Source of the DNA: an uncultured Clostridia bacterium
GTDB lineage: Bacteria; Bacillota; Clostridia; Oscillospirales; Ruminococcaceae
Length of the DNA stretch: 16,551 nucleotides
Direction: 5' to 3'
NCBI GenBank assembly: GCA_937907305.1
Contig: CALERQ010000214.1
Span: 1-16,551, forward strand
In this document: positions 1 to 6,346 of the stretch, in pieces
How the letters are laid out: each line of letters opens with the position of its first letter
Numbering within the stretch: position 1 is the stretch's first letter
Made by a program: the position numbers and the translations under genes
Notes under the pieces: generated by a model
The model's input: the letters and a program-made list of their open reading frames with translations, nothing else
The model's database searches: none
Told to the model about the DNA's origin: nothing

Positions 1-59
1 GAGCCGCCGCAGCGGGCGCAGCCCGCTGGTTCCGGCCTTGGCCGGAACGCCTGCGGCCC
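1..59. repeat. Multi-hairpin palindromic element, copy 1 (truncated by window edge)
   Basis: This is the right part of the element family seen complete at four other places. Positions 10-17 pair with 21-28 around a GCA loop, and 29-37 pair with 40-48 around a minimal TT loop. The closing right arm GCCTGCGGCCC lies at 49-59. Positions 3-9 (GCCGCCG) look like the right half of a first hairpin whose left half is outside the window. The closing-arm sequence matches copies 4 and 5. Assignment to the family is by structure and closing-arm sequence; the upstream half is inferred. Confidence 0.7.
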
Positions 60-98
60 GAAGTCTGCGGCTTGCGGAAGCTTGCCGAGGAGGGGCCC

Positions 99-364
99 GG
101 ATTTTTAGCGGATGGGCGGTAGGACGAAAACGGAGCTTGAAGGAGCCTGCCCAGGACAGGACTTGGATTTTTAGCGGATGAGTAAGCAGGGGAGAGATTA
201 AGCCCCGCAAAAATAGTGAGTGGGATGCGAAAAGGCGGTTTACAGAAATTCGCCTGGGACAGGGCCTGGATTTTTAGCGGATGAGTAAGCAGGAGGAAGG
301 TTGCGAATCGGTACAAGGTATGAGTGGGACGAGAAAACCGAAGGTTTGCAACTGGGAGTTGACA
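99..364. repeat. Degenerate direct repeats sharing GGATTTTTAGCGGATG
   Basis: The 16-mer GGATTTTTAGCGGATG occurs exactly at 99-114, 165-180 and 268-283. Copies two and three continue with AGTAAGCAGG. A second shared block, GAGTGGGAYGMGAAAA, follows at 218-233 and 322-337, with a shortened relative at 118-130. Before the second and third 16-mers there is a related block of the type CCWGGRCAGG. Units are about 66 and 103 bases, so they are unequal and not in one reading frame. Small hairpins sit at the unit ends, for example AAACC-GAA-GGTTT at 334-346. No coding capacity is evident, and I do not recognise the repeat family. Confidence 0.75.
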
Positions 365-468
365 GATTTGATGGTCGGATTGGTGGTGCGCAACCGGGAA
401 AAACGGTAGGATAACGGCACAGAGGCAGTGAAACGATGCTGCCCGGAAAACACAAGGAGGAAAGAGCT

Positions 469-1470
469 ATGATACTGGCGGATAAGATCATTGATTTGAG
501 AAAGAAGGCGGGCTGGTCGCAGGAGGAACTGGCGGAAAAGCTGGCGGTAACGCGACAGTCGGTTTCCAAGTGGGAGGGGGCGCAGTCCATCCCAGATATG
601 GATAAGGTGGTGCAGATGAGCCGCCTTTTTGGGGTAACGACTGACTACCTGCTGAAGGATGAGATAGAGACAGCGGAACCAACTGTGAACGAGGACGACC
701 GGCAGCCGCCGCTGCGCCGTGTGACGATGGGTGAGGCTTCCGATTACCTGGCGCTGCGGCGGGCCGCGGCCCCCAAGATGGCGCTGGCCACGATGCTGTG
801 TGTGTTTTCGCCTATTGCGCTGATCGGGCTGGCGGCGGTGAGCGAGCTTTCGGTTTCGATGTTCCCCATCCGGGAGGATGTGGCGGCCGGCATCGGGCTG
901 TGCGTGCTGCTGGTTCTGGTCGCCATTGCGGTGGTGCTGTTCCTGGACTGCGGGAACAAGGCGAAGGGATATGAATTTTTGGAGAAAGAGCCGTTTGAGA
1001 CGGAGTACGGCGTGACCGGCATGGTGAAGGAACGGCAGAAGGCCTTTAAGCCGACCTATGATCGGATGAACACCATCGGTACGGTGCTGTGCATTCTTTC
1101 GGTGCTGCCGCTGTTCGCAACCATGGCATTTACGGTAGGAGAGGACTTTTTTATGACGATGGCGGTGTGTCTGTTGCTGGCGGTAGTGGGGATCGGCGTG
1201 TACTTCTTTGTATACGGCGGGACCATTTACGGTTCGATGGAAAAGCTGTTGGAGGAAGGGGATTACACCCGTCGGGAGAAATCCCAGAAGAATATTACCG
1301 GGCCGGTGAGCGTGATCTACTGGCTGGTAGTGACGGCGATCTTTATGATCTATACCTTTGGCCCCAACGGCAATGGACAGCCCAAGTACAGCTGGATCAT
1401 CTGGGCGGTGGCCGGTGTGCTGTATGCCGCGGTGCTGGCGGGAATCAAGCTGATAAGAAACCGGAAGTAA
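469..1470 (+). CDS. XRE-family HTH regulator with six-segment membrane domain
   Basis: The 333-residue protein starts with a Cro/C1-type helix-turn-helix (about residues 7-61; SQEELAEKLAVTRQSVSKWE is a typical recognition region). A charged linker follows, then about six hydrophobic segments near 104-124, 138-160, 201-222, 227-251, 277-295 and 306-326. This suggests a membrane-anchored transcription factor that may sense an envelope or small-molecule signal; target and signal are unknown. The start at 469 is preferred over an in-frame ATG at 436 because AAGGAGG ends 8 nt before it and the HTH begins at once. No clear promoter was found, though a lone TTGACA lies at 359-364. Palindromic element copy 2 follows the stop. 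Membrane segments were judged by eye. Confidence 0.85.
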   Translation: MILADKIIDLRKKAGWSQEELAEKLAVTRQSVSKWEGAQSIPDMDKVVQMSRLFGVTTDYLLKDEIETAEPTVNEDDRQPPLRRVTMGEASDYLALRRAAAPKMALATMLCVFSPIALIGLAAVSELSVSMFPIREDVAAGIGLCVLLVLVAIAVVLFLDCGNKAKGYEFLEKEPFETEYGVTGMVKERQKAFKPTYDRMNTIGTVLCILSVLPLFATMAFTVGEDFFMTMAVCLLLAVVGIGVYFFVYGGTIYGSMEKLLEEGDYTRREKSQKNITGPVSVIYWLVVTAIFMIYTFGPNGNGQPKYSWIIWAVAGVLYAAVLAGIKLIRNRK

Positions 1471-1502
1471 GGCTGAGCGGATAGGAATGCAAAAGGCGCA
1501 GG

Positions 1503-1589
1503 CGGCCCGCAGGGCCGGCGCCGGAACGGCGCCGTAGGCGGCCGAAGGCCGCCAAAGCCCGCCCGGAGGGCGGGCTGCCCTGCGGGCCG
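1503..1589. repeat. Multi-hairpin palindromic element, copy 2
   Basis: A 13-bp closing stem pairs 1503-1515 with 1577-1589 (left arm CGGCCCGCAGGGC). Inside are three consecutive perfect hairpins: 1516-1523/1527-1534 with loop GAA, 1537-1543/1547-1553 with loop GAA, and 1556-1564/1568-1576 with loop GGA. Only two dinucleotides (TA, AA) are unpaired between arms. The element lies between two same-strand genes. No T-run follows the closing stem, so it does not look like a plain terminator. Same closing-stem subtype as copy 3. Confidence 0.85.
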
Positions 1590-1660
1590 GATCCCGCGGT
1601 GGGCAGAAGGCTGTGGGGAAGCGAACACGGCCCAAGCAGACTAAAAAGTGTGGAGGAACC

Positions 1661-1876
1661 ATGAGCAAGTACGATACCCTGTGGGAAAGAATAGCGGAGG
1701 CCAAGGAGGACCGGTTGGAGCTTAGCTTTGAGGAAGTAGAGCTGCTGGCCGGGCTGCCGCTGGACCATTCTTTTTTGAACGCCAAGAAGGAACTGACGGC
1801 CTATGGCTGGCAGGTGGAAAAGATCCAGCTGAAGGAGTGCCGGGTGCGCTTTGCGCGGATGGAGGCGGGAAAATGA
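1661..1876 (+). CDS. Small conserved-looking protein, DUF7662-like
   Basis: This encodes 71 residues (MSKYDTLWERI...). The pattern YDxLWxxI...LSFEEVELLAGLPL...AYGWQVEKI...VRFAR resembles the small DUF7662-type fold I recall (YDPLWxxL, FEEIExxLG, GWxV); this match is from memory and tentative. No signal peptide or membrane segment is seen. The start at 1661 is chosen over an in-frame ATG at 1613 because GTGGAGGAACC precedes it. Its stop overlaps the next start (ATGA at 1873-1876), so the two genes are probably translationally coupled. Function is unknown. Confidence 0.75.
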   Translation: MSKYDTLWERIAEAKEDRLELSFEEVELLAGLPLDHSFLNAKKELTAYGWQVEKIQLKECRVRFARMEAGK

Positions 1877-2370
1877 AACGGTACCTGCCCAACCTGCTGA
1901 CGCTGCTGCGGGCTGCCGGGGCGGTGGGGCTTTTATTCCTCTCGCCGGTGGGGACGGCCTTTTGGGCGGTGTACCTGCTGTGCGGGATCACCGATATGGT
2001 GGATGGGCCGCTGGCCCGGCGCTGGCAGGTGCAAAGCCGCGTGGGGGGAACCCTGGACAGCGCGGCCGATCTGCTGTTTATGGTGGTATGTGCCTGGCGG
2101 CTTATTCCGTTGTGGCGCCTGCCCCAGTGGATATGGCTGTGGGCAGCGGTGCTGGCGCTGGGGCAGGGGATCCTGCTGCTGGCGGCATGGAAAGCGGGCA
2201 AAATGGAGCTGCTGCACCAGGATGCTAACCGCATTTGCGGAATGGGTATCTACATGGCGGCGCCGTTCCTGCAGGGGGAGCGGAGTGCGCTGCTGGCGGT
2301 TCTGCTGTGCACCTTAGCTACGGCAGCGGAGCTGGGCATGCTGATAAGCCCCCGGAGCGGAACAGAATAG
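1873..2370 (+). CDS. CDP-alcohol phosphatidyltransferase family membrane protein
   Basis: The 165-residue protein carries the family signature D-x2-DG-x2-AR-x8-G-x3-D-x3-D in full: D41, D44, G45, A48, R49, G58, D62 and D66. These residues bind metal and the CDP-linked donor in enzymes such as PgsA. Several hydrophobic segments follow, as expected for an integral membrane enzyme transferring a phosphatidyl group to an alcohol acceptor. It is slightly shorter than typical PgsA (about 180-200 residues), so the acceptor cannot be assigned. The start overlaps the stop of the upstream small gene by 4 nt and has GGAGG a few bases upstream. A strong terminator follows at 2381. Confidence 0.88.
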   Translation: MKRYLPNLLTLLRAAGAVGLLFLSPVGTAFWAVYLLCGITDMVDGPLARRWQVQSRVGGTLDSAADLLFMVVCAWRLIPLWRLPQWIWLWAAVLALGQGILLLAAWKAGKMELLHQDANRICGMGIYMAAPFLQGERSALLAVLLCTLATAAELGMLISPRSGTE

Positions 2371-2380
2371 AATAAGAGCG

Positions 2381-2407
2381 AAAGCCCGCCCGGAGGGCGG
2401 GCTTTTT
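2381..2407 (+). terminator. Rho-independent terminator
   Basis: An 11-bp stem pairs 2381-2391 (AAAGCCCGCCC) with 2395-2405, with a GGA loop, and runs into TTTTTT. It ends the phosphatidyltransferase transcript. Its core AGCCCGCCC-GGA-GGGCGGGCT is identical to the third arm of palindromic element copy 2 (1556-1576). Confidence 0.92.
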
Positions 2408-2450
2408 TGCTGTGCTGACCGGGACGGCGTACAAAAATGAAAAAAGTTTG

Positions 2451-2480
2451 TTGCAATTTTGCTGTGTGAGCCGTTATAAG
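2451..2480 (+). promoter_or_regulatory. Possible sigma-A promoter (upstream)
   Basis: TTGCAA at 2451-2456 and TATAAG at 2475-2480 are separated by 18 nt. It could drive the small membrane protein operon with a leader of about 155 nt. A second candidate lies closer, at 2603-2608. Confidence 0.4.
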
Positions 2481-2579
2481 AGGTGTAAGAGACTGCCGAG
2501 GAAAAATGGATAGATGCCGGGCGGTCGTAATCTGTCGTTTGCGCCAAAGAGAGGGGATGTTCTTGAGGGAAAACGCCGA

Positions 2580-2608
2580 TGGAAATATTTGCGTGGATAT
2601 GGTATACT
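2580..2608 (+). promoter_or_regulatory. Probable sigma-A promoter for the small membrane protein operon
   Basis: TGGTATACT at 2600-2608 is an extended -10 (TGn then TATACT). A weak -35 (TGGAAA, 2580-2585) lies 17 nt upstream. A start about 7 nt downstream leaves a short leader ending at the ribosome binding site of the 2643 gene. Confidence 0.55.
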
Positions 2609-2642
2609 GAAAAAAGAAAGGAAAACAGAAAGGAGAAAATAT

Positions 2643-2984
2643 ATGACGAAAAAAGAGAGAACCGGACGCCAGATCATCCGCGAGACGCTGCGGATTGCCT
2701 GGCTGGTGCAGGCGGGTGCCTACACGCTGATGCAGCGGCTGAATGAATTGCCGCAGGATAAAGCCATCAATATTATGCTGAGCCTGACACTGTGGGCGTT
2801 TTGCTTGGTGGGGCTGTGGTTTGATTTCCTGGTGCCGGAGCCCATTGCCCCCGAAGCGGATAAGGAAAAGGGGGAAAAGGACCGGAAAACGGCATTTGCG
2901 CTGGGTGTGGCGGGAACGGCCGCTATTCTGGTGATCTTTGTGATGCAGGTCATTGCCGGGAGTATCTTCCCTTTTAATAAATAA
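2643..2984 (+). CDS. Small membrane protein, first of a tandem trio
   Basis: The 113-residue protein has hydrophobic segments near 42-64 and 84-108, plus a weaker one near 15-31. I do not recognise a named domain. The layout matches the next two genes: a short basic N-terminus, a first helix ending in a short polar turn, a second helix ending in an aromatic patch plus proline (LWFDFLVP), an acidic/basic hydrophilic linker, and a final helix ending in FPFNK. The start at 2643 is chosen because AGAAAGGAG lies just upstream; an in-frame ATG at 2514 lies ahead of the nearest promoter. The next gene follows after 33 nt. Function unknown. Confidence 0.75.
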   Translation: MTKKERTGRQIIRETLRIAWLVQAGAYTLMQRLNELPQDKAINIMLSLTLWAFCLVGLWFDFLVPEPIAPEADKEKGEKDRKTAFALGVAGTAAILVIFVMQVIAGSIFPFNK

Positions 2985-3017
2985 AGTGGATGGCGGACTG
3001 CAGAAGGGAGAAAGTGT

Positions 3018-3389
3018 ATGGAGGGGAAATTCCTGAACAGGCCCTATAAGCATGGAACATATGTGCTGGTGATTGCGCTGAGCGGCGTGTGGTGCGCGAT
3101 CCTGGATGGATGCCGCATATTGCAGAAAAGCGGGCAGCTGACGGGTACGCTGTACTACTGGGTGATAGCGATGTGGCTGCTGGCGATGCTGGCCTTTTGG
3201 CTGCCGCAGCTGATATGGATCCCGGCGGAGCAGGAAACTGCCGAAAAGCCGAAGGAGCCATCCGCGGTAAAGAGGGAACGGAAGTGGGGCAGAGCCTATC
3301 TGACGGTACAGATCGTTTTAAGCCTGCTTTACACGGCGTTTGCGGTGTATCAAATCGTGACGGGATGTGTTTACCCGTTTTCTTCGTAA
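3018..3389 (+). CDS. Small membrane protein, second of a tandem trio
   Basis: This encodes 123 residues with three hydrophobic segments near 14-32, 45-68 and 93-115. The second helix ends in LPQLIWIP and is followed by a charged linker (EQETAEKPKE...). The last helix ends in VYPFSS, comparable to IFPFNK in the preceding protein. AAGGGAG precedes the ATG. The similarity of helix spacing and of the helix-end motifs to both neighbours argues for gene duplication. No enzymatic motif is visible, and function is unknown. Confidence 0.75.
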   Translation: MEGKFLNRPYKHGTYVLVIALSGVWCAILDGCRILQKSGQLTGTLYYWVIAMWLLAMLAFWLPQLIWIPAEQETAEKPKEPSAVKRERKWGRAYLTVQIVLSLLYTAFAVYQIVTGCVYPFSS

Positions 3390-3408
3390 AGGAGGAGGGA
3401 GAAAACAT

Positions 3409-3780
3409 ATGGAAAGAAAACAGCGGAGAAAGCCCCTCAAGGATGGGTGGATCTACTGGACAGTGGTGCTGCTGACGGCGCACGGCGCGATTATACAGGC
3501 ATGTAAGATGCTGGCGCGGGCGGGAGATGCATCGGCGTATGTGCTGGAGCTTTCCGGCGCCATGTGGCTCATACAGATGGTCGTTCTGTGGCAGGAGTGG
3601 CTGATCCCCAAATCGGAAGAGGTAAAAAAGCGGGAGGAAGAAATCGGCGAGAAGGGCATGAGGCGCAGAAATAAGATTATTTTAGCTGTGGAGATCATTT
3701 TGACAGTGATTCTGACCGCTATCTTTTTGGCCTCGGTCTTTACCGGCGAGTTTGTTTGGTTTGGCTGGCTGAAGAAGTAA
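3409..3780 (+). CDS. Small membrane protein, third of a tandem trio
   Basis: The 123-residue protein has three hydrophobic segments near 14-32, 45-66 and 89-111, the same spacing as the preceding gene. Pairs of matching features include QACKMLARAGD against DGCRILQKSGQ, and LWQEWLIPKSEE against LPQLIWIPAEQE. The linker is highly charged (EEVKKREEEIGEKGMRRR). AAAGGAGGAGG at 3388-3398 serves the ATG at 3409; this beats an in-frame ATG at 3367 that would overlap the previous gene. It is the last gene of the operon. Function unknown. Confidence 0.75.
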   Translation: MERKQRRKPLKDGWIYWTVVLLTAHGAIIQACKMLARAGDASAYVLELSGAMWLIQMVVLWQEWLIPKSEEVKKREEEIGEKGMRRRNKIILAVEIILTVILTAIFLASVFTGEFVWFGWLKK

Positions 3781-3821
3781 CGAATGGTAGAAAAGGAACG
3801 ATAAGATAGAAAAAAGGGAAT

Positions 3822-3858
3822 GGGGGCTGCTTCATGCAGCCTCCTACTTTGCGTAGGT
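3822..3858 (+). terminator. Possible weak terminator: two adjacent hairpins
   Basis: A 9-bp stem with one G-T pair (3822-3830 with 3836-3844) is followed by a small CCTAC...GTAGG hairpin. There is no proper T-run after either, so termination is uncertain. The position, 40 nt after the third small membrane protein, is suitable. Confidence 0.3.
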
Positions 3859-3903
3859 GCTGATATTGATAGGTGAGTGAATGTAACTATAAAGGAGCGA
3901 GAA

Positions 3904-3933
3904 TTGACAAAGGGGCAGCGGCTGGGCTATAAT
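3904..3933 (+). promoter_or_regulatory. Strong sigma-A promoter
   Basis: Consensus TTGACA (3904-3909) and consensus TATAAT (3928-3933) are separated by 18 nt. Transcription would start near 3940, immediately before the protease gene. This supports the start at 3978 rather than an ATG at 3945, which would have almost no leader. Confidence 0.9.
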
Positions 3934-3977
3934 CAGCTATCATATTGCCGATGCCATTGATCGGGGAAGGAGAAGCC

Positions 3978-4952
3978 ATGTCGGATTTTTACCCCTTTGC
4001 GCCAAGAGAGAACGAGCTGGAGGAATACAGGGAGGACGCGCGCCGGAGCTTTAGCCGCATCGGGTGGGCGTGCTTTGCCATGATGCTGGTGATGCAGGGC
4101 GGCGCCGCGCTGCTGATGCTGGGGTGTCAGTTCCTGGCCATGCGGGGCAGCCATTTTATGATCGCCTTTATCCAGAGTGAGTGGTTCCAGTGGGTCATTA
4201 CCGATGTGGCGAACTATGGGCTGGGTCTGCCGGTGCTGCTGCTTATCCTGCGGCCGATGCCCCTGCCGCCCGCCCCGCCCCGCCGCCGGGTGACGGCAAA
4301 GCAATTTGGGGCGCTGGTGCTGGTGAGCTACGCGGTGGTATATCTCACCAACCTCATCGGGCTGGGGATCAACGCGGCCATCAGCGCGCTGCGGGGACAG
4401 CAGGCGGGTGAGCCCCTGCAGGATATGGTGGCAGGCACCAATCCATGGATCATATTCCTTTTTGGGGTGCTGTTGGCGCCGGTGCTGGAGGAATGGATCT
4501 TCCGCAAGCTGATCCTGCGGCGGCTGGCCCCCTGGGGAGAGCCGGTGGCGATCTTCGGCTCGGCATTCCTGTTTGGGCTGTTCCACGGCAACTTCGGGCA
4601 GTTTTTCTATGCCTTTGCGGTGGGGGCGGTCTTTGCCTATGTGGCGCTGCGCACCGGGGGCATCCGCTATACGGTGGCGCTGCACTTCCTGGTGAATCTG
4701 CTGGGTATGACGGTGGCGCAGGCGGTGCAGGATAGCCTGTTGCTCTCCGCCATCTATGGTTATCTGATCCTGGCGATTACGGTGGCCGGGTGTGTGATCC
4801 TGTGGCGGCACCGCAAAAAGATCCATCTGCGGGAGGGGACGAGTCCCATCCCGGCGGAGGAGAAGCGTGGGCTGTTCCTGGGTAACAGCGGGATGATCGC
4901 GATGATGGTGCTGAGCGGTATCCTGATGCTGTATGTGGCATTTTTAGCCTAA
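3978..4952 (+). CDS. CPBP family intramembrane metalloprotease (CAAX/Abi type)
   Basis: The 324-residue polytopic membrane protein has all three CPBP motifs: EEWIFR (E171, E172, R176), FGLFH (H203) and HFLVN (H236, N240). In this family these residues bind the catalytic metal within the membrane. Members act as CAAX-type proteases, immunity proteins or processing factors; the substrate cannot be told from sequence. Hydrophobic segments occur near 31-55, 72-92, 108-136, 157-170, 187-222 and 234-272, with a last one at the C-terminus. AAGGAGA precedes the ATG at 3978. The DUF5131 gene follows after 19 nt with no terminator, so the two are probably co-transcribed. Confidence 0.88.
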   Translation: MSDFYPFAPRENELEEYREDARRSFSRIGWACFAMMLVMQGGAALLMLGCQFLAMRGSHFMIAFIQSEWFQWVITDVANYGLGLPVLLLILRPMPLPPAPPRRRVTAKQFGALVLVSYAVVYLTNLIGLGINAAISALRGQQAGEPLQDMVAGTNPWIIFLFGVLLAPVLEEWIFRKLILRRLAPWGEPVAIFGSAFLFGLFHGNFGQFFYAFAVGAVFAYVALRTGGIRYTVALHFLVNLLGMTVAQAVQDSLLLSAIYGYLILAITVAGCVILWRHRKKIHLREGTSPIPAEEKRGLFLGNSGMIAMMVLSGILMLYVAFLA

Positions 4953-4971
4953 AACGCGGGGAGAACGGACA

Positions 4972-5817
4972 ATGAGCGAGAATACGGGCTATGCCGGGTG
5001 GAACCCCTGGCATGGCTGCACCAAGATAAGCGCCGGCTGCCGGTACTGCTATGTTTACCGGCAGGATGAAATGTATGGGACCGGCGAGGAGGCGTCATTA
5101 TGCCGGAGGAACGCCGCCTTTGACCTGCCTATTCGCAAAAGGCGGGATGGGAGCTGGAAGATCCCGGCCGGGACGGTGATTTTTACCTGCTTTACCTCCG
5201 ATTTTTTGCTGAAGGACGCGGACGCATGGCGGCCGGACTGCTGGGAGATGATGCGCAGGCGGCGGGACTGCTGGTTTTACTTTTTTACCAAGCGCATAGA
5301 CCGGCTGGCGGAGTGCCTGCCCCCGGACTGGGGCGAGGGATACGAAAATGTCATCATCGGCTGCACGGTGGAAAACCAGGACCGCGCCGATGCCCGGCTG
5401 CCCCTGTTTTTGGAGCTGCCTATCCGGCACCGGACCGTTATCGCGGCGCCGCTGTTGACCGCTCTTGATCTGCGGGAGTATTTGGACCCGGGGAAGATAG
5501 AGGAGCTGGCCGCCAGCGGGGAATCCGGACGGGAGGCGAGGCCCTGCCGTTATGAGTGGATCCTTTCGCTGCGGGAGCAATGCGTGGAAAAGGGGATCCC
5601 ATTCCAGTTCCACCAGACCGGGGCGAATTTTGTGAAGGACGGACGGGTGTTTCGGATCCCCCGGCGGGAGCAGACCGCGCAGGCCCGTAAGGCGGGCATT
5701 GACTACAAGATAGAGGACCAGACCCGGCCGCTGGTGGTTCCTTCCGGTGTGGCCGGGCCGCAGGTGGAGCAGGTGTCGTTCTTTGAGGAAGGGCCGGAGG
5801 ATGCGAAGGGGCGCTGA
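4972..5817 (+). CDS. DUF5131 family protein (phage Gp37/Gp68-like)
   Basis: The 281-residue protein has the family N-terminus GYAGWNPWHGCTKISAGCRY with a cysteine cluster C16-x6-C23-x2-C26. Later family-like blocks are FFTKR (104-108), a TVENQ stretch (132-136) and GESGREARP (183-191). The cluster resembles metal or iron-sulfur binding cysteines, but it is not the classical radical-SAM CxxxCxxC spacing. The family is frequent in phages and mobile elements, and its biochemical role is unresolved as far as I know. No other phage gene is present here. It sits 19 nt behind the protease gene and is followed by palindromic element copy 3. Confidence 0.85.
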   Translation: MSENTGYAGWNPWHGCTKISAGCRYCYVYRQDEMYGTGEEASLCRRNAAFDLPIRKRRDGSWKIPAGTVIFTCFTSDFLLKDADAWRPDCWEMMRRRRDCWFYFFTKRIDRLAECLPPDWGEGYENVIIGCTVENQDRADARLPLFLELPIRHRTVIAAPLLTALDLREYLDPGKIEELAASGESGREARPCRYEWILSLREQCVEKGIPFQFHQTGANFVKDGRVFRIPRREQTAQARKAGIDYKIEDQTRPLVVPSGVAGPQVEQVSFFEEGPEDAKGR

Positions 5818-5847
5818 GAGAATGGCAGTGGCTTGCGGAGAGAGCAG

Positions 5848-5939
5848 CGGCCCGCAGGGCCGGCACCGGAACGGCGCCGTAAGGGGCGGCCGGAGGCCGC
5901 CCCTAAAACCGTCCGAAGGACGGTTTGCCCTGCGGGCCG
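5848..5939. repeat. Multi-hairpin palindromic element, copy 3
   Basis: A 13-bp closing stem pairs 5848-5860 with 5927-5939 and has the same arm sequence as copy 2. Three hairpins lie inside: 5861-5868/5872-5879 (loop GAA, one A-C mismatch), 5882-5891/5895-5904 (loop GGA, perfect 10 bp) and 5906-5914/5918-5926 (loop GAA, perfect 9 bp). The third arm (AAACCGTCC) differs completely from the third arm of copy 2 yet is fully paired. Further right, CTGCCGAGGAG at 5962-5972 resembles the stretch right of copy 1. Confidence 0.85.
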
Positions 5940-6083
5940 ATGCCTGTTCCGGGCAAAAAGCCTGCCGAGGAGTGCTGCCCGTGTGAGAGGGACGGCAAAT
6001 TTGTCATTTTGCACCAATATGGGATGGGAAGCTTGTGAAAGATGTGGCAAGCCTACGAAAATAAAAAATCCGCCAAGAATCCC

Positions 6084-6112
6084 TTGCAGGCGACCAAAAT
6101 AAGTGATAAACT
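6084..6112 (+). promoter_or_regulatory. Candidate promoter for the riboswitch-permease transcript
   Basis: TTGCAG (6084-6089) and TAAACT (6107-6112) are separated by 17 nt. Both boxes are imperfect, but the position places the transcript start about 20 nt before the aptamer, which is the usual arrangement. Confidence 0.45.
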
Positions 6113-6138
6113 GCAAATGTAAACAAAATATGACCAAA

Positions 6139-6207
6139 GCTCATATATGCCCGATAATATGGTTCGGGCGTTTCTACGCCGGCCCCGGAAAGGCTGGCAC
6201 TATGGGT
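6139..6207 (+). ncRNA. Purine riboswitch aptamer, guanine/hypoxanthine type
   Basis: The three-helix purine aptamer is visible. P1 pairs CTCATA (6140-6145) with TATGGG (6201-6206). P2 is GCCCGA/TCGGGC with the conserved loop block AATATGG. J2/3 is TTTCTAC, and P3 is GCCGGCC/GGCTGGC with loop CCGGAAA. J3/1 reads ACTATG, with the C at the specificity position that pairs with guanine; adenine switches carry T (ATTATG). It lies directly upstream of a purine permease, so ligand binding probably represses it through the terminator at 6261-6309. Family assignment is from established consensus; ligand choice rests on that single C. Confidence 0.93.
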
Positions 6208-6260
6208 GTTCCGATCCGTTCCGCTATAGCGGGAGGGGTTGGCTTTGCGTTTTTATTGAC

Positions 6261-6309
6261 GGCTGGCTGGGACACTCATTACTAATGAGACCGGTCGGCG
6301 TTTTGTTTT
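6261..6309 (+). terminator. Riboswitch expression platform: intrinsic terminator
   Basis: A long hairpin pairs GCTGGCTGG (6262-6270) with CCGGTCGGC (6291-6299), topped by CTCATT-ACT-AATGAG. It is followed directly by G and TTTTGTTTT. It lies 38 nt before the permease start. Together with the aptamer this suggests ligand-induced premature termination. A perfect palindrome CCGCTATAGCGG at 6221-6232 lies between and may take part in the switch. Confidence 0.8.
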
Positions 6310-6346
6310 GTCCGCTTCAGAAATTTTTTGTAAAAGGAGCAACACT

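Noticed and set aside
359..364. Promoter TTGACA for the first regulator gene
   Set aside because: A consensus -35 is present, but no acceptable -10 lies 16-19 nt downstream.
1503..1589. Palindromic elements as ordinary Rho-independent terminators or as tRNAs
   Set aside because: The three-arm cloverleaf outline suggests tRNA at first sight, but there is no T-loop GTTCRA, anticodon loop or 7-bp acceptor. No T-run follows the closing stem, as a terminator would need.
274..1785. Long minus-strand reading frame of about 500 codons
   Set aside because: It is antisense to the XRE regulator and to element copy 2, is rich in H, R, P and Q with no domain, and lacks a ribosome binding site. It is a by-product of high G+C coding sequence.
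5833..6102. Small arginine-rich reading frames across element copy 3
   Set aside because: They are translations of the palindromic arms, with no ribosome binding site and no family features.
6042..6122. 26-codon reading frame (MWQAYENKKS...) upstream of the riboswitch
   Set aside because: It lies mostly upstream of the likely transcript start, with only a weak GAAAG ribosome binding sequence, so there is no support for translation.
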